Notes: generated by a model not told the origin, from the letters alone. A DNA stretch of 64,000 bases from Pseudomonadota bacterium (GCA_023416335.1 JAEZHY010000301.1:5705-69704); one strand, 5' to 3'. Positions 16,042-25,941 are shown, counted from the stretch's first letter. Translations and numbers: made by a program.

Positions 16042-17571
16042 CTATTGCTCTTTGGCGAAATGGGCGACAATGCTGTCGACCAGCCCCTGAATCGTGTATT
16101 CAGAAGGCATGATGGAAGTCTTCAGACCGAACTTCCCGGCGGTTTCGGCCGTTATCGGCCCAATCGAGGCAATAACGGTTTTGTTCAGGAAGGGAGATAA
16201 TTCCTCTTTCCCGACCAGGGAAAAGAAGTTGGAGACCGTCGAAGAAGACGTGAAAGTGAGGCAATCCACTTCGCCCGCCTTTATGAGTTCCGCAACTCCC
16301 GCCGCATCCTCTTCGGGCAGAACCGTCTGGTAAGCCGGGACGACATCTACGTGCGCTCCTAGTTCCACCAGCTTTTCCGGCAGAATCTCGCGTGCGACCA
16401 TGGCTCGAGGCATGAGGAAACGCATTTCCTTGAGATTTTCTCCGGCAAGGGCTTCGAGAACGCCTTCCGCGCGGTATTCTCCCGGAACGAGATCGGGGCG
16501 CAGCATTGATGACTCGAGTGCTTCGGCCGTCTTGGGACCGATGGCGGCAAGGCGGACCCCTTTTAACTCACGGACGTCCTTTCCGGCGGCGAGCAGTCTT
16601 TCCATGAAGAAACGGACGCCGTTGACGCTTGTGAAAATCACCCAGTCATAGGTGGAAATCTGTTTGATCGCCTGGTCGATCGGGTCCCAGGAAGGCGGTG
16701 GGGCAATCGATATGGTGGGAAATTCGATGCACCGTGCGCCGAGTGCTTCGAGAGCGGCCTTGAAATCGCTTGCCTGCTCTCTTGCCCGCGTTATCACGAC
16801 CGTGCGGCCGAAAAGAGGCCTGTGCTCGAACCAGTTCAGCTCATCGCGGCACTTGACGACTTCTCCTACGACTATCATTGCCGGCGGCTTGAGCTTGGCT
16901 TCCTGTACCTTCCGGACTATGTCCGCGAGTGTGCCCGTTACAGTCTGCTGAAGAGGCGTGGTGCCCCAGCGGATCAGAGCGACGGGCGTTTCGGCGGGTC
17001 TGCCGTTTTCGATCAGGTTCCTGCAGATTTCGGGCAGGTTTTTTACCCCCATGAAAAAGACGATTGTTCCCGCACCCGTTGCAAGCTTGTCCCAGGCGAT
17101 CTTGGAATCGGTTTCGTTCTTGTCGGCCCTTTCATGGCCCGTGACGAAGGCTATGCTGGCCGTGAAGTCGCGATGGGAAAGGGGAATGCCTGCATAAGCG
17201 GGAACTGCGACCGCGGCGGAAATGCCGGGTACGACCTCGAAGGGAATCCCGTTTTCGACAAGCACCTGGGCTTCTTCGCCGCCTCGGCCGAAAACGAACG
17301 GGTCGCCTCCTTTGAGCCGGACGACCACGTTCTCTTTTCCCTTTTCGACCAGAAGGGCATTGATTCCGTCCTGGCTGAGAGTATGATCGCCGCCTTTCTT
17401 CCCCACGTAGATCCGCTCCGCGGTGGACGGGGCATATTTTAGAAATGCCTCGTTGGCCAGGTAGTCGAAAACCACTACTTCGGCTTTTTGGAGGACTTCC
17501 TTTCCGCGAATCGTAAGAAGACCGGGATCACCCGGCCCAGCTCCCACCAGATAGACTATGCCTTTTTTCAC
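16042..17571 (-). CDS. cobA-hemD: Uroporphyrinogen-III C-methyltransferase / uroporphyrinogen-III synthase fusion
   Basis: A 509-residue bifunctional enzyme. The N-terminal half (1 to about 245) is SUMT: YLVGAGPGDPGLLTIRG, then VVRLKGGDPFVFGRGGEE and TGHERADK. It puts two methyl groups on uroporphyrinogen III to make precorrin-2. The C-terminal half (about 250-509) is HemD, which closes the ring (FTSVNGVRFFMERL, FTSSSTVSNFF). Both feed siroheme, needed by DsrAB, and cobamides. Start is GTG at 17571 with only a weak AGAG upstream. It follows hemC by 185 bases, a gap that contains a dispersed CCCACCCTAC repeat. Confidence 0.95.
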   Translation of the reverse strand: MKKGIVYLVGAGPGDPGLLTIRGKEVLQKAEVVVFDYLANEAFLKYAPSTAERIYVGKKGGDHTLSQDGINALLVEKGKENVVVRLKGGDPFVFGRGGEEAQVLVENGIPFEVVPGISAAVAVPAYAGIPLSHRDFTASIAFVTGHERADKNETDSKIAWDKLATGAGTIVFFMGVKNLPEICRNLIENGRPAETPVALIRWGTTPLQQTVTGTLADIVRKVQEAKLKPPAMIVVGEVVKCRDELNWFEHRPLFGRTVVITRAREQASDFKAALEALGARCIEFPTISIAPPPSWDPIDQAIKQISTYDWVIFTSVNGVRFFMERLLAAGKDVRELKGVRLAAIGPKTAEALESSMLRPDLVPGEYRAEGVLEALAGENLKEMRFLMPRAMVAREILPEKLVELGAHVDVVPAYQTVLPEEDAAGVAELIKAGEVDCLTFTSSSTVSNFFSLVGKEELSPFLNKTVIASIGPITAETAGKFGLKTSIMPSEYTIQGLVDSIVAHFAKEQ

Positions 17572-17756
17572 TGTGCACTCTTGGTTGAGAATGGATTATT
17601 GAAAAGCGCCAATTGTGGAAGTCGGTGCTTTGCAGATAGCTTATCATGCGCCGGTAGGCTTTTTGTTCATTGGCGGGTTGCGCTCCCGCTATAGCCCACC
17701 CTACGGATTAGCCCACCACCGCGGCCCTTGCCGAACATGATCGACGGGCGAAGATT

Positions 17757-18713
17757 TCAGGTCAATGTCAAATTTTCGGGCTTGCCCATCTTGTAGACTT
17801 CTTCCAGGATTCTCTTCGCACCCTGATTGAGCAGTTCGGCGGCGATTCTTTTTCCGAGTTCGACCGCTCCGTCCGGCGGAGCCGATCCAGTTGCACGGAA
17901 GATCTGTCGGCCGTCGATCGATGCAACCAGGCCGGACAACTCGACCGCGTTTCCGGTGACTCTCGCGTGGCCCCCGATCGGTACCTGGCAGCCTCCGTCC
18001 AGTTCCTTCAAAAGACTGCGCTCGGCCTCCACCGCGACGGCACTTTCCCTGTCATCGAGAGGTGAAAGGAACTTCCGGATTCTTTCGTCGCCGGACCTCG
18101 ATTCGATCCCGAGTGCGCCCTGGCCTATGGCCGGAATGAACTGCGCCGGATCCAGGTAAAGGGTTATCCGGTCCTGCCAGCCCATGCGCCTTAGACCTGC
18201 TGCCGCAAGAATAATTGCGTCGTACTGGCCTTCCTGGACCTTGCGGATGCGGGTATCGAGATTACCCCTGAGGGTGCGAATTTCGAAATCCGGGCGAAGC
18301 TTCAGCATCTGCGCTCCACGGCGCAGACTGCTTGTTCCGATCACGGCCCCTTTAGGAAGGTCGTCGATGGTGCTTCCCTGCCGGAGTATAAGCACGTCAC
18401 GGGGATCTTCCCGCCTGGGGACCGCACCTATCCGGAGACCTTCCGGCAGCACCGCCGGGACATCTTTCATGCTGTGTACGGCGACGTCTACGGATCCGTC
18501 CAGCAGGGCATCCTCGATTTCCTTCACAAAAAGGCCCTTACCGCCGACTTTCGCCAAAGGCACATCGGTAATTTTATCACCGGTGGTCCTTATGATTTGA
18601 AGCTCGACTTCAACACCCGGCCAGAGTTTCTCCAGCGCTGCTTTCATCATGCCGCTCTGCTGGAGAGCGAGCATGCTCCCACGGGTTCCGATGCGAATTA
18701 ATTCTTTTGCCAA
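17757..18713 (-). CDS. hemC: Porphobilinogen deaminase (hydroxymethylbilane synthase)
   Basis: A 318-residue HemC that polymerises four porphobilinogens to hydroxymethylbilane. Seen are IRIGTRGSMLALQQS at the N-terminus, VAVHSMKDVP with the catalytic Asp, GTSSLRRGAQ, and DGGCQVPIG with the Cys carrying the dipyrromethane cofactor. Start is TTG at 18713, supported by AGGAAGAGG. It lies 18 bases after the FmdB-like gene and upstream of cobA-hemD, forming a tetrapyrrole block. Confidence 0.95.
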   Translation of the reverse strand: MAKELIRIGTRGSMLALQQSGMMKAALEKLWPGVEVELQIIRTTGDKITDVPLAKVGGKGLFVKEIEDALLDGSVDVAVHSMKDVPAVLPEGLRIGAVPRREDPRDVLILRQGSTIDDLPKGAVIGTSSLRRGAQMLKLRPDFEIRTLRGNLDTRIRKVQEGQYDAIILAAAGLRRMGWQDRITLYLDPAQFIPAIGQGALGIESRSGDERIRKFLSPLDDRESAVAVEAERSLLKELDGGCQVPIGGHARVTGNAVELSGLVASIDGRQIFRATGSAPPDGAVELGKRIAAELLNQGAKRILEEVYKMGKPENLTLT

Positions 18714-18731
18714 TTTGCCTCTTCCTAAAGA

Positions 18732-18968
18732 TTAATGACAGGTAGCGCAGCTTCCGCCCGCGCATCCGGCGCAGCCGGAACTGGCGGTGCTTGCCCCTCG
18801 GCTGCTGGCCGCTCCCTTATCTCCGCCGCTTTTGAAACCGCAAACGGACATCATCTTCTGCACGTTCGAGGATTCGCATTTCGGACAGTTAACCGCTTCG
18901 TCGCTCCTGAAAACAAGCCTTTCGAACTGCTCGGAGCAGTTGCAGCACTGGTACTCATATATCGGCAT
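18732..18968 (-). CDS. FmdB-family zinc-ribbon protein
   Basis: A 78-residue protein starting MPIYEYQCCNCSEQFE, the signature of the FmdB/YfdB putative regulatory family; a CxxC pair at the N-terminus and CPKC later form one zinc ribbon. The tail is Gly/Ser/Ala-rich and ends with a second Cys cluster (SGCAGCAGGSCATCH). ATG at 18968 has GGGAGG eight bases upstream. Function of the family is not settled. Confidence 0.85.
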   Translation of the reverse strand: MPIYEYQCCNCSEQFERLVFRSDEAVNCPKCESSNVQKMMSVCGFKSGGDKGAASSRGASTASSGCAGCAGGSCATCH

Positions 18969-19018
18969 TTCGACCACCTCCCGATGGAAAAATGAAAAAT
19001 CAAAGTAAGAATAACACG

Positions 19019-19396
19019 TCAGGAAGCAAGCTCCAACTGTATTAGGTCCCCGTCCCGGACCCTTTTGAACTCGCGGGCATCTCCGATCACCTTTCCGATT
19101 ATATTGACGGCGCTCGCCGGACGGATCTCGCTTCCCCTGCTGACAGGGGTTGGACCGAAAAAGATGCAGAATGCCCGTCCGGAAGGCCAGTAGCCGAGGT
19201 CGCCGACCTGGACGACATCGACCGCCGTCGCATCGAGCTTCTGAGTGATCGGGGTTGAAAAGTAAATCTCATCGCCCCATGTGTTTGCCGCAACGGTGAG
19301 GGGCAGGGCGTCCCGAATGGCGTTTGCTGTCGGAGTATCGGCCAGTTCGGCCGTCATGACGATCTTTCCCGACTTGATTTGAATCCGGCTTCCCAT
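19019..19396 (-). CDS. Cyclophilin-like fold protein (DUF369 type)
   Basis: A 125-residue protein matching the cyclophilin-like family of thermophiles and anaerobes (segments TANAIRDALPLTVAANTWGDEIYF and GDLGYWPSGRAFCIFFGPTP). These have the cyclophilin barrel but no proven isomerase activity. Its ATG shares the A of the preceding gene's TGA (TGATG), with GAGGAG upstream, so the two are translationally coupled. Confidence 0.8.
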   Translation of the reverse strand: MGSRIQIKSGKIVMTAELADTPTANAIRDALPLTVAANTWGDEIYFSTPITQKLDATAVDVVQVGDLGYWPSGRAFCIFFGPTPVSRGSEIRPASAVNIIGKVIGDAREFKRVRDGDLIQLELAS

Positions 19397-20364
19397 CAGT
19401 TCTCCTCTCGAATCTGGTCCAAAACGGCTGCAATAAGAAGCGGGAACATGATTTCGTGGTGGCCGGTAAGGTGAATTCCCATACCGCCGCCCTGTGTCGG
19501 CCTGTTGACCACATTGGTCAGCGGCCGGTATTGGCGCTGAAAATCCATGTTGATCGTCGTGAGATTGTCGAGTGGAAACCCATAGTTCCTCGCCACGCTC
19601 ACCGCCTTGAGGAAGACCTCCGGAATGATCACGGCGGATCCGAGATTTATGAAGACTCCGTCCCGGAGTGTCCCGACAAGACTGCAGAAGAGTCTGAAAT
19701 CAAAATGGCTGAGTGCCCCGGTAGCTGCTCCGTTCATTTCCGGGTGCATGTGGATGATGTCGGTCCCCACCGCCACATGGACCGTTACCGGAATATTATG
19801 TCGTGCCGCGGTCGCTAGAATGCTGGAGCCGGCAAAAGGTGCTTTTTCAGAAAGGAGCGCTTCTCCAACGGCCTTTCCCAGTCCCGTTTCGCCTTTTTGA
19901 AAACCCTTCAGTACAGCGCGGTGGATGAACTCAGCCGTCTCGCGGGCCATTCCGAATTGACCGCTGCCCAAAACGGCCGCGACGTCCTCGGAGGTCTTTC
20001 CCGCAAGGGCTGTTTCCACATCGTGAATGACCCCGGCCCCGTTCAGGGCAATGCCTGAGAAAATGCCGCGCTCGATTGCATCGATGATTATCGGATTAAG
20101 ACCGACTTTTATCGGATGGGCTCCCATCCCGAGGATGAGCGTCTTTCCGGACCGGACCGCTTGCGCTATGGCCGATACGGCCGCCCGCAGATCGCCAGCC
20201 GCCAGGATCGATGGAAGGTTTTCGACGAATTGGAGCAGAGTACCGCCGGGAGACCATGGCCTGGCGAAATGGTCCACTGTGACCTTGCTTTGCCGGTCGG
20301 CTAGGCTGGTCGTTTTCAGTCCGCTGAGATCGATCGGCTTCCAGTCCGAAGAACGGGCAGTCAT
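19396..20364 (-). CDS. Conserved protein, not firmly recognised (possibly deoxyhypusine-synthase-like)
   Basis: A 322-residue cytoplasmic protein with conserved-looking blocks: LILGMGAHPIKVGLNPIIID, GAGVIHDVETALAGKTSEDV, VGTDIIHMHPEMNGA, FINLGSAVIIPEVFLKAV and a C-terminal GMGIHLTGHHEIMFPLL. The many Gly turns suggest a nucleotide-binding Rossmann-like fold, and the IHD and late His motifs recall deoxyhypusine synthase, but I cannot confirm this. It is coupled to the downstream cyclophilin-like gene. ATG at 20364 follows GAGGAG. Confidence 0.6.
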   Translation of the reverse strand: MTARSSDWKPIDLSGLKTTSLADRQSKVTVDHFARPWSPGGTLLQFVENLPSILAAGDLRAAVSAIAQAVRSGKTLILGMGAHPIKVGLNPIIIDAIERGIFSGIALNGAGVIHDVETALAGKTSEDVAAVLGSGQFGMARETAEFIHRAVLKGFQKGETGLGKAVGEALLSEKAPFAGSSILATAARHNIPVTVHVAVGTDIIHMHPEMNGAATGALSHFDFRLFCSLVGTLRDGVFINLGSAVIIPEVFLKAVSVARNYGFPLDNLTTINMDFQRQYRPLTNVVNRPTQGGGMGIHLTGHHEIMFPLLIAAVLDQIREEN

Positions 20365-21184
20365 CCAGGAGACTCCTCAACTGCGAAAAAGATCTGAACC
20401 ACGAAAAACTTAGAGCAGCAAAGCCGCAACCAAAATGCAGAAAAACAAAAGCCTGCAACCACGAAATGCACGAAAATCACGAAAAAAAACAATACATAGT
20501 AACATTAATGGTGCAGGGACCGCGGACGCTGTGGGCATAGCTTTATCGTAGCCATCATCCGGCCATCGCGAAGAATGTCCGCAAGGATTCGTATGCCGCT
20601 ATGCTTGGTAGAAAAAACACGTTTAGCTGGATTTTGATCATGCCGGCTCTGCAACTTCGCTGGTTCCCAAGCTCCGGCTTGGGAACCCCGGCTTTCGTAG
20701 CTCCAGCTTCCTTTGCCGAAACCTGGATGCAGGCACAGTTCCCTTTCTGCCGAACCGTTGCTCCCCACGATCCTCCAAATAGGATGGTGTTCCCGCTCCG
20801 CGCCACCCGTCATTTCCGGGTGCGAAGCACGGGCGGATTGAAATGGAGTGCCGGAAGCGCGGCAGAGCACGGCCACGAACCTATTAGGCCTACCGGGGCG
20901 GGGTTCCCAAGGAGGACCTTGGGAACCAGCGAAATCATCCGCATCCATATCAGTCGGATTGGCGGGACGGTGGGCACGGTGAGGCTTTACCCCGCTCCGC
21001 TCCCCCACCCTACATCATTTACTTGTTTTACATTCCACCATCACAAAAGATTCCAGCCCCCGTCTCTCAATGGGGGTGTGGTGCCGTAGGCTCTTAAGTC
21101 GTCTGCAACCTTATCGTATTGTTTTCTTTCGTGATTTTCGTGCCTTTCGTGGTTGCAACTTTTGAATGCCTTTTGCTTTACGTT
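20365..21184. repeat. Repeat-filled intergenic region with 40-nt inverted repeats
   Basis: No gene is supported in 820 bases. Inverted repeats of 40 nt (20456-20495 and 21116-21155, 38 of 40 matching) bound a 700-base segment. Inside are two copies of a palindromic GGTTCCCAAG/CTTGGGAACC element in opposite orientation (20658-20690 and 20901-20932) and a CCCCCACCCTAC remnant (about 21002-21013). The ends share the AACCACGAAA/CACGAAAATCACGAAA type of the repeat at 23410-23560. It looks like a non-autonomous, MITE-like element or a repeat hot spot. Confidence 0.7.
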
Positions 21185-22435
21185 TTATTCTTTGACCCGC
21201 GTGATTTTTGCGCCAACCGCGGACAGTTTCTTCTCGATGGCTTCGTAGCCACGGTCGAGGTGGTAGATTCGCGTGATTTCCGTCGTGCCCTCGGCAGCCA
21301 GGCCGCACAGGACAAGCGACGCCGAGGCCCGCAGGTCGGTTGCCATGACCGGCGCCCCGGAGAGTTTCTTAACTCCGCGCACGATGGCCGTTCGTGCGTC
21401 AAGATCGATGTCTGCGCCCATGCGTTTGAGTTCGAGCACGTGCATGAAGCGGTTCTCGAAAATCTGCTCCGTGATCATGCTGACCCCGTTCCCGATCGCC
21501 ATAAGCGCCATGAACTGAGCCTGCATGTCCGTCGGAAAAGCGGGGAAGGGCTGGGTTTTGATATTGACGCTGCGGATTTTGTTCTTTCCGCGCACTTCGA
21601 TTGTGTTGCCGTCAACTTTAATGGAAAGCCCCGCCTCGGTGAGTTTCTGAATGATCGCTCCGAGGTGGTCCGGCCTGCAGTCCGTTAGTCTCAGCCTGCC
21701 GCCCGTGATGCCTGCCGCAACCAGGTAGGTCCCCGCTTCGATCCTGTCCGGAATAACCGTACATTCGGAGGGCGTCAGCTTATTTACACCCTGAATGACG
21801 ATTTCCGCCGTCCCGACGCCCTGGATCTTTGCTCCCATTTGCTGGAGGTATTCGGCAAGTGCGGTAACCTCGGGTTCCCGGGCGGCATTCTTCAGAACTG
21901 TTTCCCCGTCTGCCAGGCAGGCGGCCATCATGATATTTTCCGTGCCGGTGACGGTAACCTGGTCGAAGGTTATGTTTGCGCCCCGGAGCTTGTTGGCGCG
22001 CGCCAGAACGTAGCCGTGGTCGAGGGTGATATCGACCCCCATCTGTTCGAGGGCCTTTAGATGCAGATTAATCGGCCTCGCGCCGATTGCGCATCCGCCG
22101 GGAAGCGACACGCGGGCCTGCCTGTACCTCGCAAGCAGAGGTCCGAGGACGAGGACGGATGCCCTCATTGTTTTGACCAGATCGTATGGGGCTTCAAACG
22201 TATCGATATCCGACGTGTCGATCCGAAGGACGTGGTTCTGTTCGGTGGCCGCTCCCATGTACCCGAGCAGCGTCAGCATGGTGCGAATGTCCCGGAGCCG
22301 GGGAGCGTTGTGAAATACGTGCTTGCCGTCTGCAAGGAGCGTTGCGGCCATGAGCGGCAGAGTGCAGTTCTTTGCCCCGCTGATTCGAACCTCACCTTCG
22401 AGCGGAATCCCACCTTCTACAACGAGCTTATCCAT
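21185..22435 (-). CDS. murA: UDP-N-acetylglucosamine 1-carboxyvinyltransferase
   Basis: A 416-residue MurA, first committed step of peptidoglycan synthesis (transfer of enolpyruvyl from PEP to UDP-GlcNAc), cytoplasmic. Seen: [19 protein letters not shown] with the catalytic Lys, [16 protein letters not shown] with the fosfomycin-sensitive Cys, and [17 protein letters not shown] at 22435 overlaps the prmC stop as TGATG, with GAGGG upstream; an alternative TTG is one codon earlier. Confidence 0.96.
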   Translation of the reverse strand: MDKLVVEGGIPLEGEVRISGAKNCTLPLMAATLLADGKHVFHNAPRLRDIRTMLTLLGYMGAATEQNHVLRIDTSDIDTFEAPYDLVKTMRASVLVLGPLLARYRQARVSLPGGCAIGARPINLHLKALEQMGVDITLDHGYVLARANKLRGANITFDQVTVTGTENIMMAACLADGETVLKNAAREPEVTALAEYLQQMGAKIQGVGTAEIVIQGVNKLTPSECTVIPDRIEAGTYLVAAGITGGRLRLTDCRPDHLGAIIQKLTEAGLSIKVDGNTIEVRGKNKIRSVNIKTQPFPAFPTDMQAQFMALMAIGNGVSMITEQIFENRFMHVLELKRMGADIDLDARTAIVRGVKKLSGAPVMATDLRASASLVLCGLAAEGTTEITRIYHLDRGYEAIEKKLSAVGAKITRVKE

Positions 22436-23304
22436 CAATTTCCCTCTAACTTGCGAACGTGCAAAACACGTTTTATGCCTGCATAATCGTTTATGAATTC
22501 GAACCTTCCCGGAAACGTCCGGGACAATTCCTCCCGGAGTATCTCGGCCTGCCCCATCCCGATTTCCATCAGCATGGAACCTCCCGGTTTCAGGTACGAA
22601 CCGAACTGATCGAGGATCAGGCGAACCAGGTCCAGCCCGTGTTCTCCGCCGCCGCGAAGAGCCGAGTCGGGCTCATAATTGGCGATTTCGGGAGCCAGGT
22701 CAAGGAATTCCGATTCGGAAATGTAGGGTGGATTTGAGACGATCAGGTCGAATTCCTGCTCCGGCCGGAGGGGCGCAAAGAGGTCGGCAATAGCGAAAAA
22801 GATGCGATCCGCAACGCCGTTCCGGGACGCATTCCGCCTGGCCAGCCAAAGGGCCGAAAGGGATTTGTCCGTTGCGACGACCCGCGCCTCGGGCCGCTCG
22901 TGGGCAATCGCGACGGCTATTGCGCCCGAACCCGTACCAATATCGAGAACCAGGGAAGGCGTGTCGCCGACCAGTTCCAATGATTTTTCGACGATTATTT
23001 CGGTTTCGGGGCGGGGGATCAGGACCGCAGGCGTCACTTCGAATTCAAGGGACCAGAATTCCTGTTTTCCGACAATGTACTGAGTGGGTTCGAATGCTGC
23101 TCTTCGCCGGATGAGAGTCTTGTAACGGGCCAGTTCCTCGGGAGCCAGCGGCCTGTCATAGTTGAGATAAAGCTGAATGCGCTCCAGCCCCAGGACATGT
23201 GCGAGAAGCACCTCGGCATCCGCCCTCGGCTGCTCTATCCCCTTGTCGGTGAAGTATTTTGTCGTCCATTGCAGGACCTTCAGAATGGTCCATCTTTCTT
23301 CCAT
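22435..23304 (-). CDS. prmC: Peptide chain release factor N5-glutamine methyltransferase
   Basis: A 289-residue PrmC/HemK methylating the GGQ glutamine of release factors. Seen: N-terminal helical domain (1-80), [27 protein letters not shown] motif [15 protein letters not shown], and the target-binding VSNPPYISE. The open frame continues upstream into repeat DNA; ATG at 23304 is chosen because the homology begins there and GAGG precedes it. Coupled to murA. Confidence 0.93.
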   Translation of the reverse strand: MEERWTILKVLQWTTKYFTDKGIEQPRADAEVLLAHVLGLERIQLYLNYDRPLAPEELARYKTLIRRRAAFEPTQYIVGKQEFWSLEFEVTPAVLIPRPETEIIVEKSLELVGDTPSLVLDIGTGSGAIAVAIAHERPEARVVATDKSLSALWLARRNASRNGVADRIFFAIADLFAPLRPEQEFDLIVSNPPYISESEFLDLAPEIANYEPDSALRGGGEHGLDLVRLILDQFGSYLKPGGSMLMEIGMGQAEILREELSRTFPGRFEFINDYAGIKRVLHVRKLEGN

Positions 23305-23804
23305 CCGCCAGCCTCGGAAGTGTATTTGGATTTTGACCCGCGCGATTCTAATATGATCGAGACGAAAAAAACAGCCCCGCGGGTGTTTGGGAGAGAGGAA
23401 AAAGAATCGGAACCACGAAAACGTGTGGAGCCGCAACCCAAAAGAATACAAAAGACAAAACTTGAACCACGAAAGGTCTGGGCAGCACAGCCGCAACCAA
23501 AATACGAAAGGCAAAAGCTTATAACCACGAAAGCCACGAAAATCACGAAAAAAACAATGCCATAGCAGCAATGGTGCCGGGAGTGCGGTAGGGTGGGCAA
23601 AGCTTCACAGTGCCCACCGCCCGCCCCCTCGGATCAGGGCTTATCGGGATGGCTGGACGGTGGGCACCCCCAAAAGCGGAGTGCCCACCCTACGCCGCTC
23701 GCCGTTCACTTTTATTGAAATTTCGTAAAAGAGGGGAATCTCGAATTTGTGTGGTTGGAAGTCTTTGTTCTTCTTGTGGTTGCGGGCGGCAGGCTTCCGG
23801 TCCG
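23305..23804. repeat. Dispersed repeat region
   Basis: No gene in 500 bases. Contains serial AACCACGAAA/CACGAAAATCACGAAA units (23410-23560) related to those at 20396-20495 and 21116-21155, followed by similar flanking sequence. A 12-bp perfect inverted repeat GTAGGGTGGGCA (23588-23599)/TGCCCACCCTAC (23682-23693) bounds 106 bases. Related fragments occur at 17693-17706 and 63891-63905. Confidence 0.7.
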
Positions 23805-24482
23805 CTATTCGTCCTCGTCGAACCGGGCAAACAGGCCTGCTTTTTCCTCCGCCGTCACTTCGTCCGGCTGGAATACAGGAGGCAGTTCTTCGGTGCAGAC
23901 GCAGTTCCTGCCCGAATTCTTGGCCTTGTAAAGGAGTTCATCGGCTTTGCTGAGGAACTTGCTGATGGTAAGTTCGTCCGTAAAACGAAAAACCACCACT
24001 CCGAAGCTTCCGGACAGCGAAACCTCCTGGTCCTGGAGTCTGACAGGGTTCGATGCGATTGCCTCGCGAAGGCGTTCCGCGATTCCCGTTGCCTGAATGA
24101 GGGACGTGCCCGGCAGGATCAGGGCAAATTCCTCGCCGCCGTACCGGCAGGGAATATCGATGAGCCGAATCCCTTCGCGAAGGATTCTTGCAACCCAGGC
24201 AAGGGCCGTGTTGCCGCATTCGTGGCCGTAAACCGTATTGATATTCTTGAAATGGTCGAGATCGAGCATTATGAGGCTTGTCGGCAGCTTCGTGCGCCGC
24301 GTCCTCTCCATCTCCATCTCGAGCGCCCTCTGCAGATAGCGGAAATTGTAATGGCCGGTCAGGGCATCGACATAGGAGAGTTCTTCCAGCTTGCGGCATC
24401 GATCGCGGAGTTCGGCCACCTCTGCTTCCAGAGGGCACTCATTCACGCCGCACCGCTGTCTTAAATCGACCCTGTCCTGCAA
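23805..24482 (-). CDS. Diguanylate cyclase (GGDEF domain)
   Basis: A 225-residue protein: short N-terminal coiled coil with a CGVNEC pair, then a full GGDEF domain (about 45-200) with DALTGHYNFRYL, LDLDHFKNIN (metal Asp) and active site RYGGEEFALIL. The inhibitory I-site RLID lies exactly five residues before GGEEF, so product inhibition by c-di-GMP is expected. The frame starts at a TTG at 24515; TTG at 24482 is preferred for AGGAGGACAT before it. No transmembrane or known sensor domain. Monocistronic by appearance. Confidence 0.88.
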   Translation of the reverse strand: MQDRVDLRQRCGVNECPLEAEVAELRDRCRKLEELSYVDALTGHYNFRYLQRALEMEMERTRRTKLPTSLIMLDLDHFKNINTVYGHECGNTALAWVARILREGIRLIDIPCRYGGEEFALILPGTSLIQATGIAERLREAIASNPVRLQDQEVSLSGSFGVVVFRFTDELTISKFLSKADELLYKAKNSGRNCVCTEELPPVFQPDEVTAEEKAGLFARFDEDE

Positions 24483-24586
24483 AATGTCCTCCTGAGCCCG
24501 GCGAACCTGCGTCAATACCTTAATACTCTATTAACTTTCTTTTATACCGATGCCTTGTATAGTTCAAGAGACTCGTTAGTAGTCGG

Positions 24587-25879
24587 CTATGCGATTTGAT
24601 TTTTTCCTATCCTTACCACCTGAAACGGAAATACGGGAAAATCGACGGAAAAGCGTATCCATCTGTTAGGATGGGTTTCTGTGAGAAGATTTCCGTTCAT
24701 GTCTTCAAAGGCATCGAGCCTGTGCAGTCGCGAGAGGCCGCCGGGGTCGAGGAATTCGAGTTCGCTGCCGGCAAAGATTCGGGACCTTGTCTCCAAAAGT
24801 ATCTTCCCGCTCCCGTCCTGTCGTCCCGTGCCGTTCCCCGGGATGTCGCCGGAAGGGTACGGATGCGCCAGCCCGGCCAGCGTATGCGTCTGGATATAGG
24901 AAACATCCGTTGAAACATCGGATGCGCCGGGGGCGGCACCCTGGAAGAGGATCCCTTTCGTGTATGGACGGTGGCTTATCCTGTTCAGATCGTCCATCCA
25001 TGACGGTTCGACTGTAAATGCTCGGCCGTTTTCCGCCGCTGCGTCGATTGCCTGCCGATATGCGCGTGTCACGCTCGCCAGGTAGAGCGGGGCCTTCATA
25101 CGGCCCTCTATTTTGAACGAATCGATCACGAGGGCCGAGAGTCGCCCGATTTCTTCGATCAGGCACAGATCTTTGGAATTGAAAATATATGTCCCGCGCG
25201 CATCTTCCTCGACCGGAAAGAACTGCCCGGGCCGTTTCTCCTCAACAAGGCCGTACGACCATCTGCACGGCTGCGTGCAGAAGCCGCTGTTGGCGCTGCG
25301 GTTGTTGAGCATTGCGCTCATGAGGCATCGGCCGGAGTAGGACATGCACATTGCTCCGTGCACGAAAATCTCTATCTCCGCACCGGTTTTGCCCCGGATC
25401 TCGGCGAGTTCGTCGAAGCTCAGTTCCCTGGCGAGATTGATTCGGCTGACTCCCTGCTCCTGCCAGAATTCCACGGAGGCTGAATTGGTGGTATTTGCCT
25501 GCGTGCTCAGGTGAACGGGTATCCCGGGGGCATATTTCCGGGCGAGAAGCAGAACACCCGGATCGGAGACGATTACCGCGTCGATTCCCAGGTCCTGGAG
25601 ATATTCCAGGTAGGGCGGGAGTTTCTTCAGATCGTGTTCGCGCGCGAACACGTTTACGGTGATATAGACCTTCTTTCCGAACCGGTGCGCGATGAAGACG
25701 GCCGCCGCGAGTTCCTCGAGGTCCAGGTTATGAGCGAAACCGCGCAGGCCGAAATCTTTTCCGGACGCATACACCGCATCGGCGCCATAGGCGAAGGCAA
25801 TCCTGCACTTATCCAGGCTCCCGCCGGGCGCGAGAAGCTCGGGCTTCCTTCGGGCAAATTCAGGTTCGGCTTGATTCAT
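24587..25879 (-). CDS. Peptidase U32 family protein (TrhP/YegQ-like)
   Basis: A 430-residue U32 protein with the family signature EIFVHGAMCMSYSGRCLMS (about residues 165-183) and further Cys in SGFCTQPCRW. Members of this family (TrhP, RlhA, UbiU) act in hydroxylation of tRNA, rRNA or quinones and bind an iron-sulfur cluster through conserved cysteines. The N-terminus PELLAPGGSLDKCRIAFAYGADAVYA is typical of TrhP-like proteins. I favour tRNA 5-hydroxyuridine synthesis, without certainty. Confidence 0.85.
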   Translation of the reverse strand: MNQAEPEFARRKPELLAPGGSLDKCRIAFAYGADAVYASGKDFGLRGFAHNLDLEELAAAVFIAHRFGKKVYITVNVFAREHDLKKLPPYLEYLQDLGIDAVIVSDPGVLLLARKYAPGIPVHLSTQANTTNSASVEFWQEQGVSRINLARELSFDELAEIRGKTGAEIEIFVHGAMCMSYSGRCLMSAMLNNRSANSGFCTQPCRWSYGLVEEKRPGQFFPVEEDARGTYIFNSKDLCLIEEIGRLSALVIDSFKIEGRMKAPLYLASVTRAYRQAIDAAAENGRAFTVEPSWMDDLNRISHRPYTKGILFQGAAPGASDVSTDVSYIQTHTLAGLAHPYPSGDIPGNGTGRQDGSGKILLETRSRIFAGSELEFLDPGGLSRLHRLDAFEDMNGNLLTETHPNRWIRFSVDFPVFPFQVVRIGKNQIA

Positions 25880-25941
25880 ATGTTAAAATCTTTTTTAAGC
25901 GGAATTTTTGAGAACTTTCATTGTAAACGGATCATGAGCAT

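Noticed and set aside
20505..21089. Open frames of 160 or more codons on both strands in the repeat region
   Set aside because: They cross palindromic repeats, have no ribosome site and give low-complexity, repeat-derived peptides.
22435..23571. Longer prmC start at 23571
   Set aside because: The additional 89 residues are encoded by dispersed repeat DNA and do not resemble the family.
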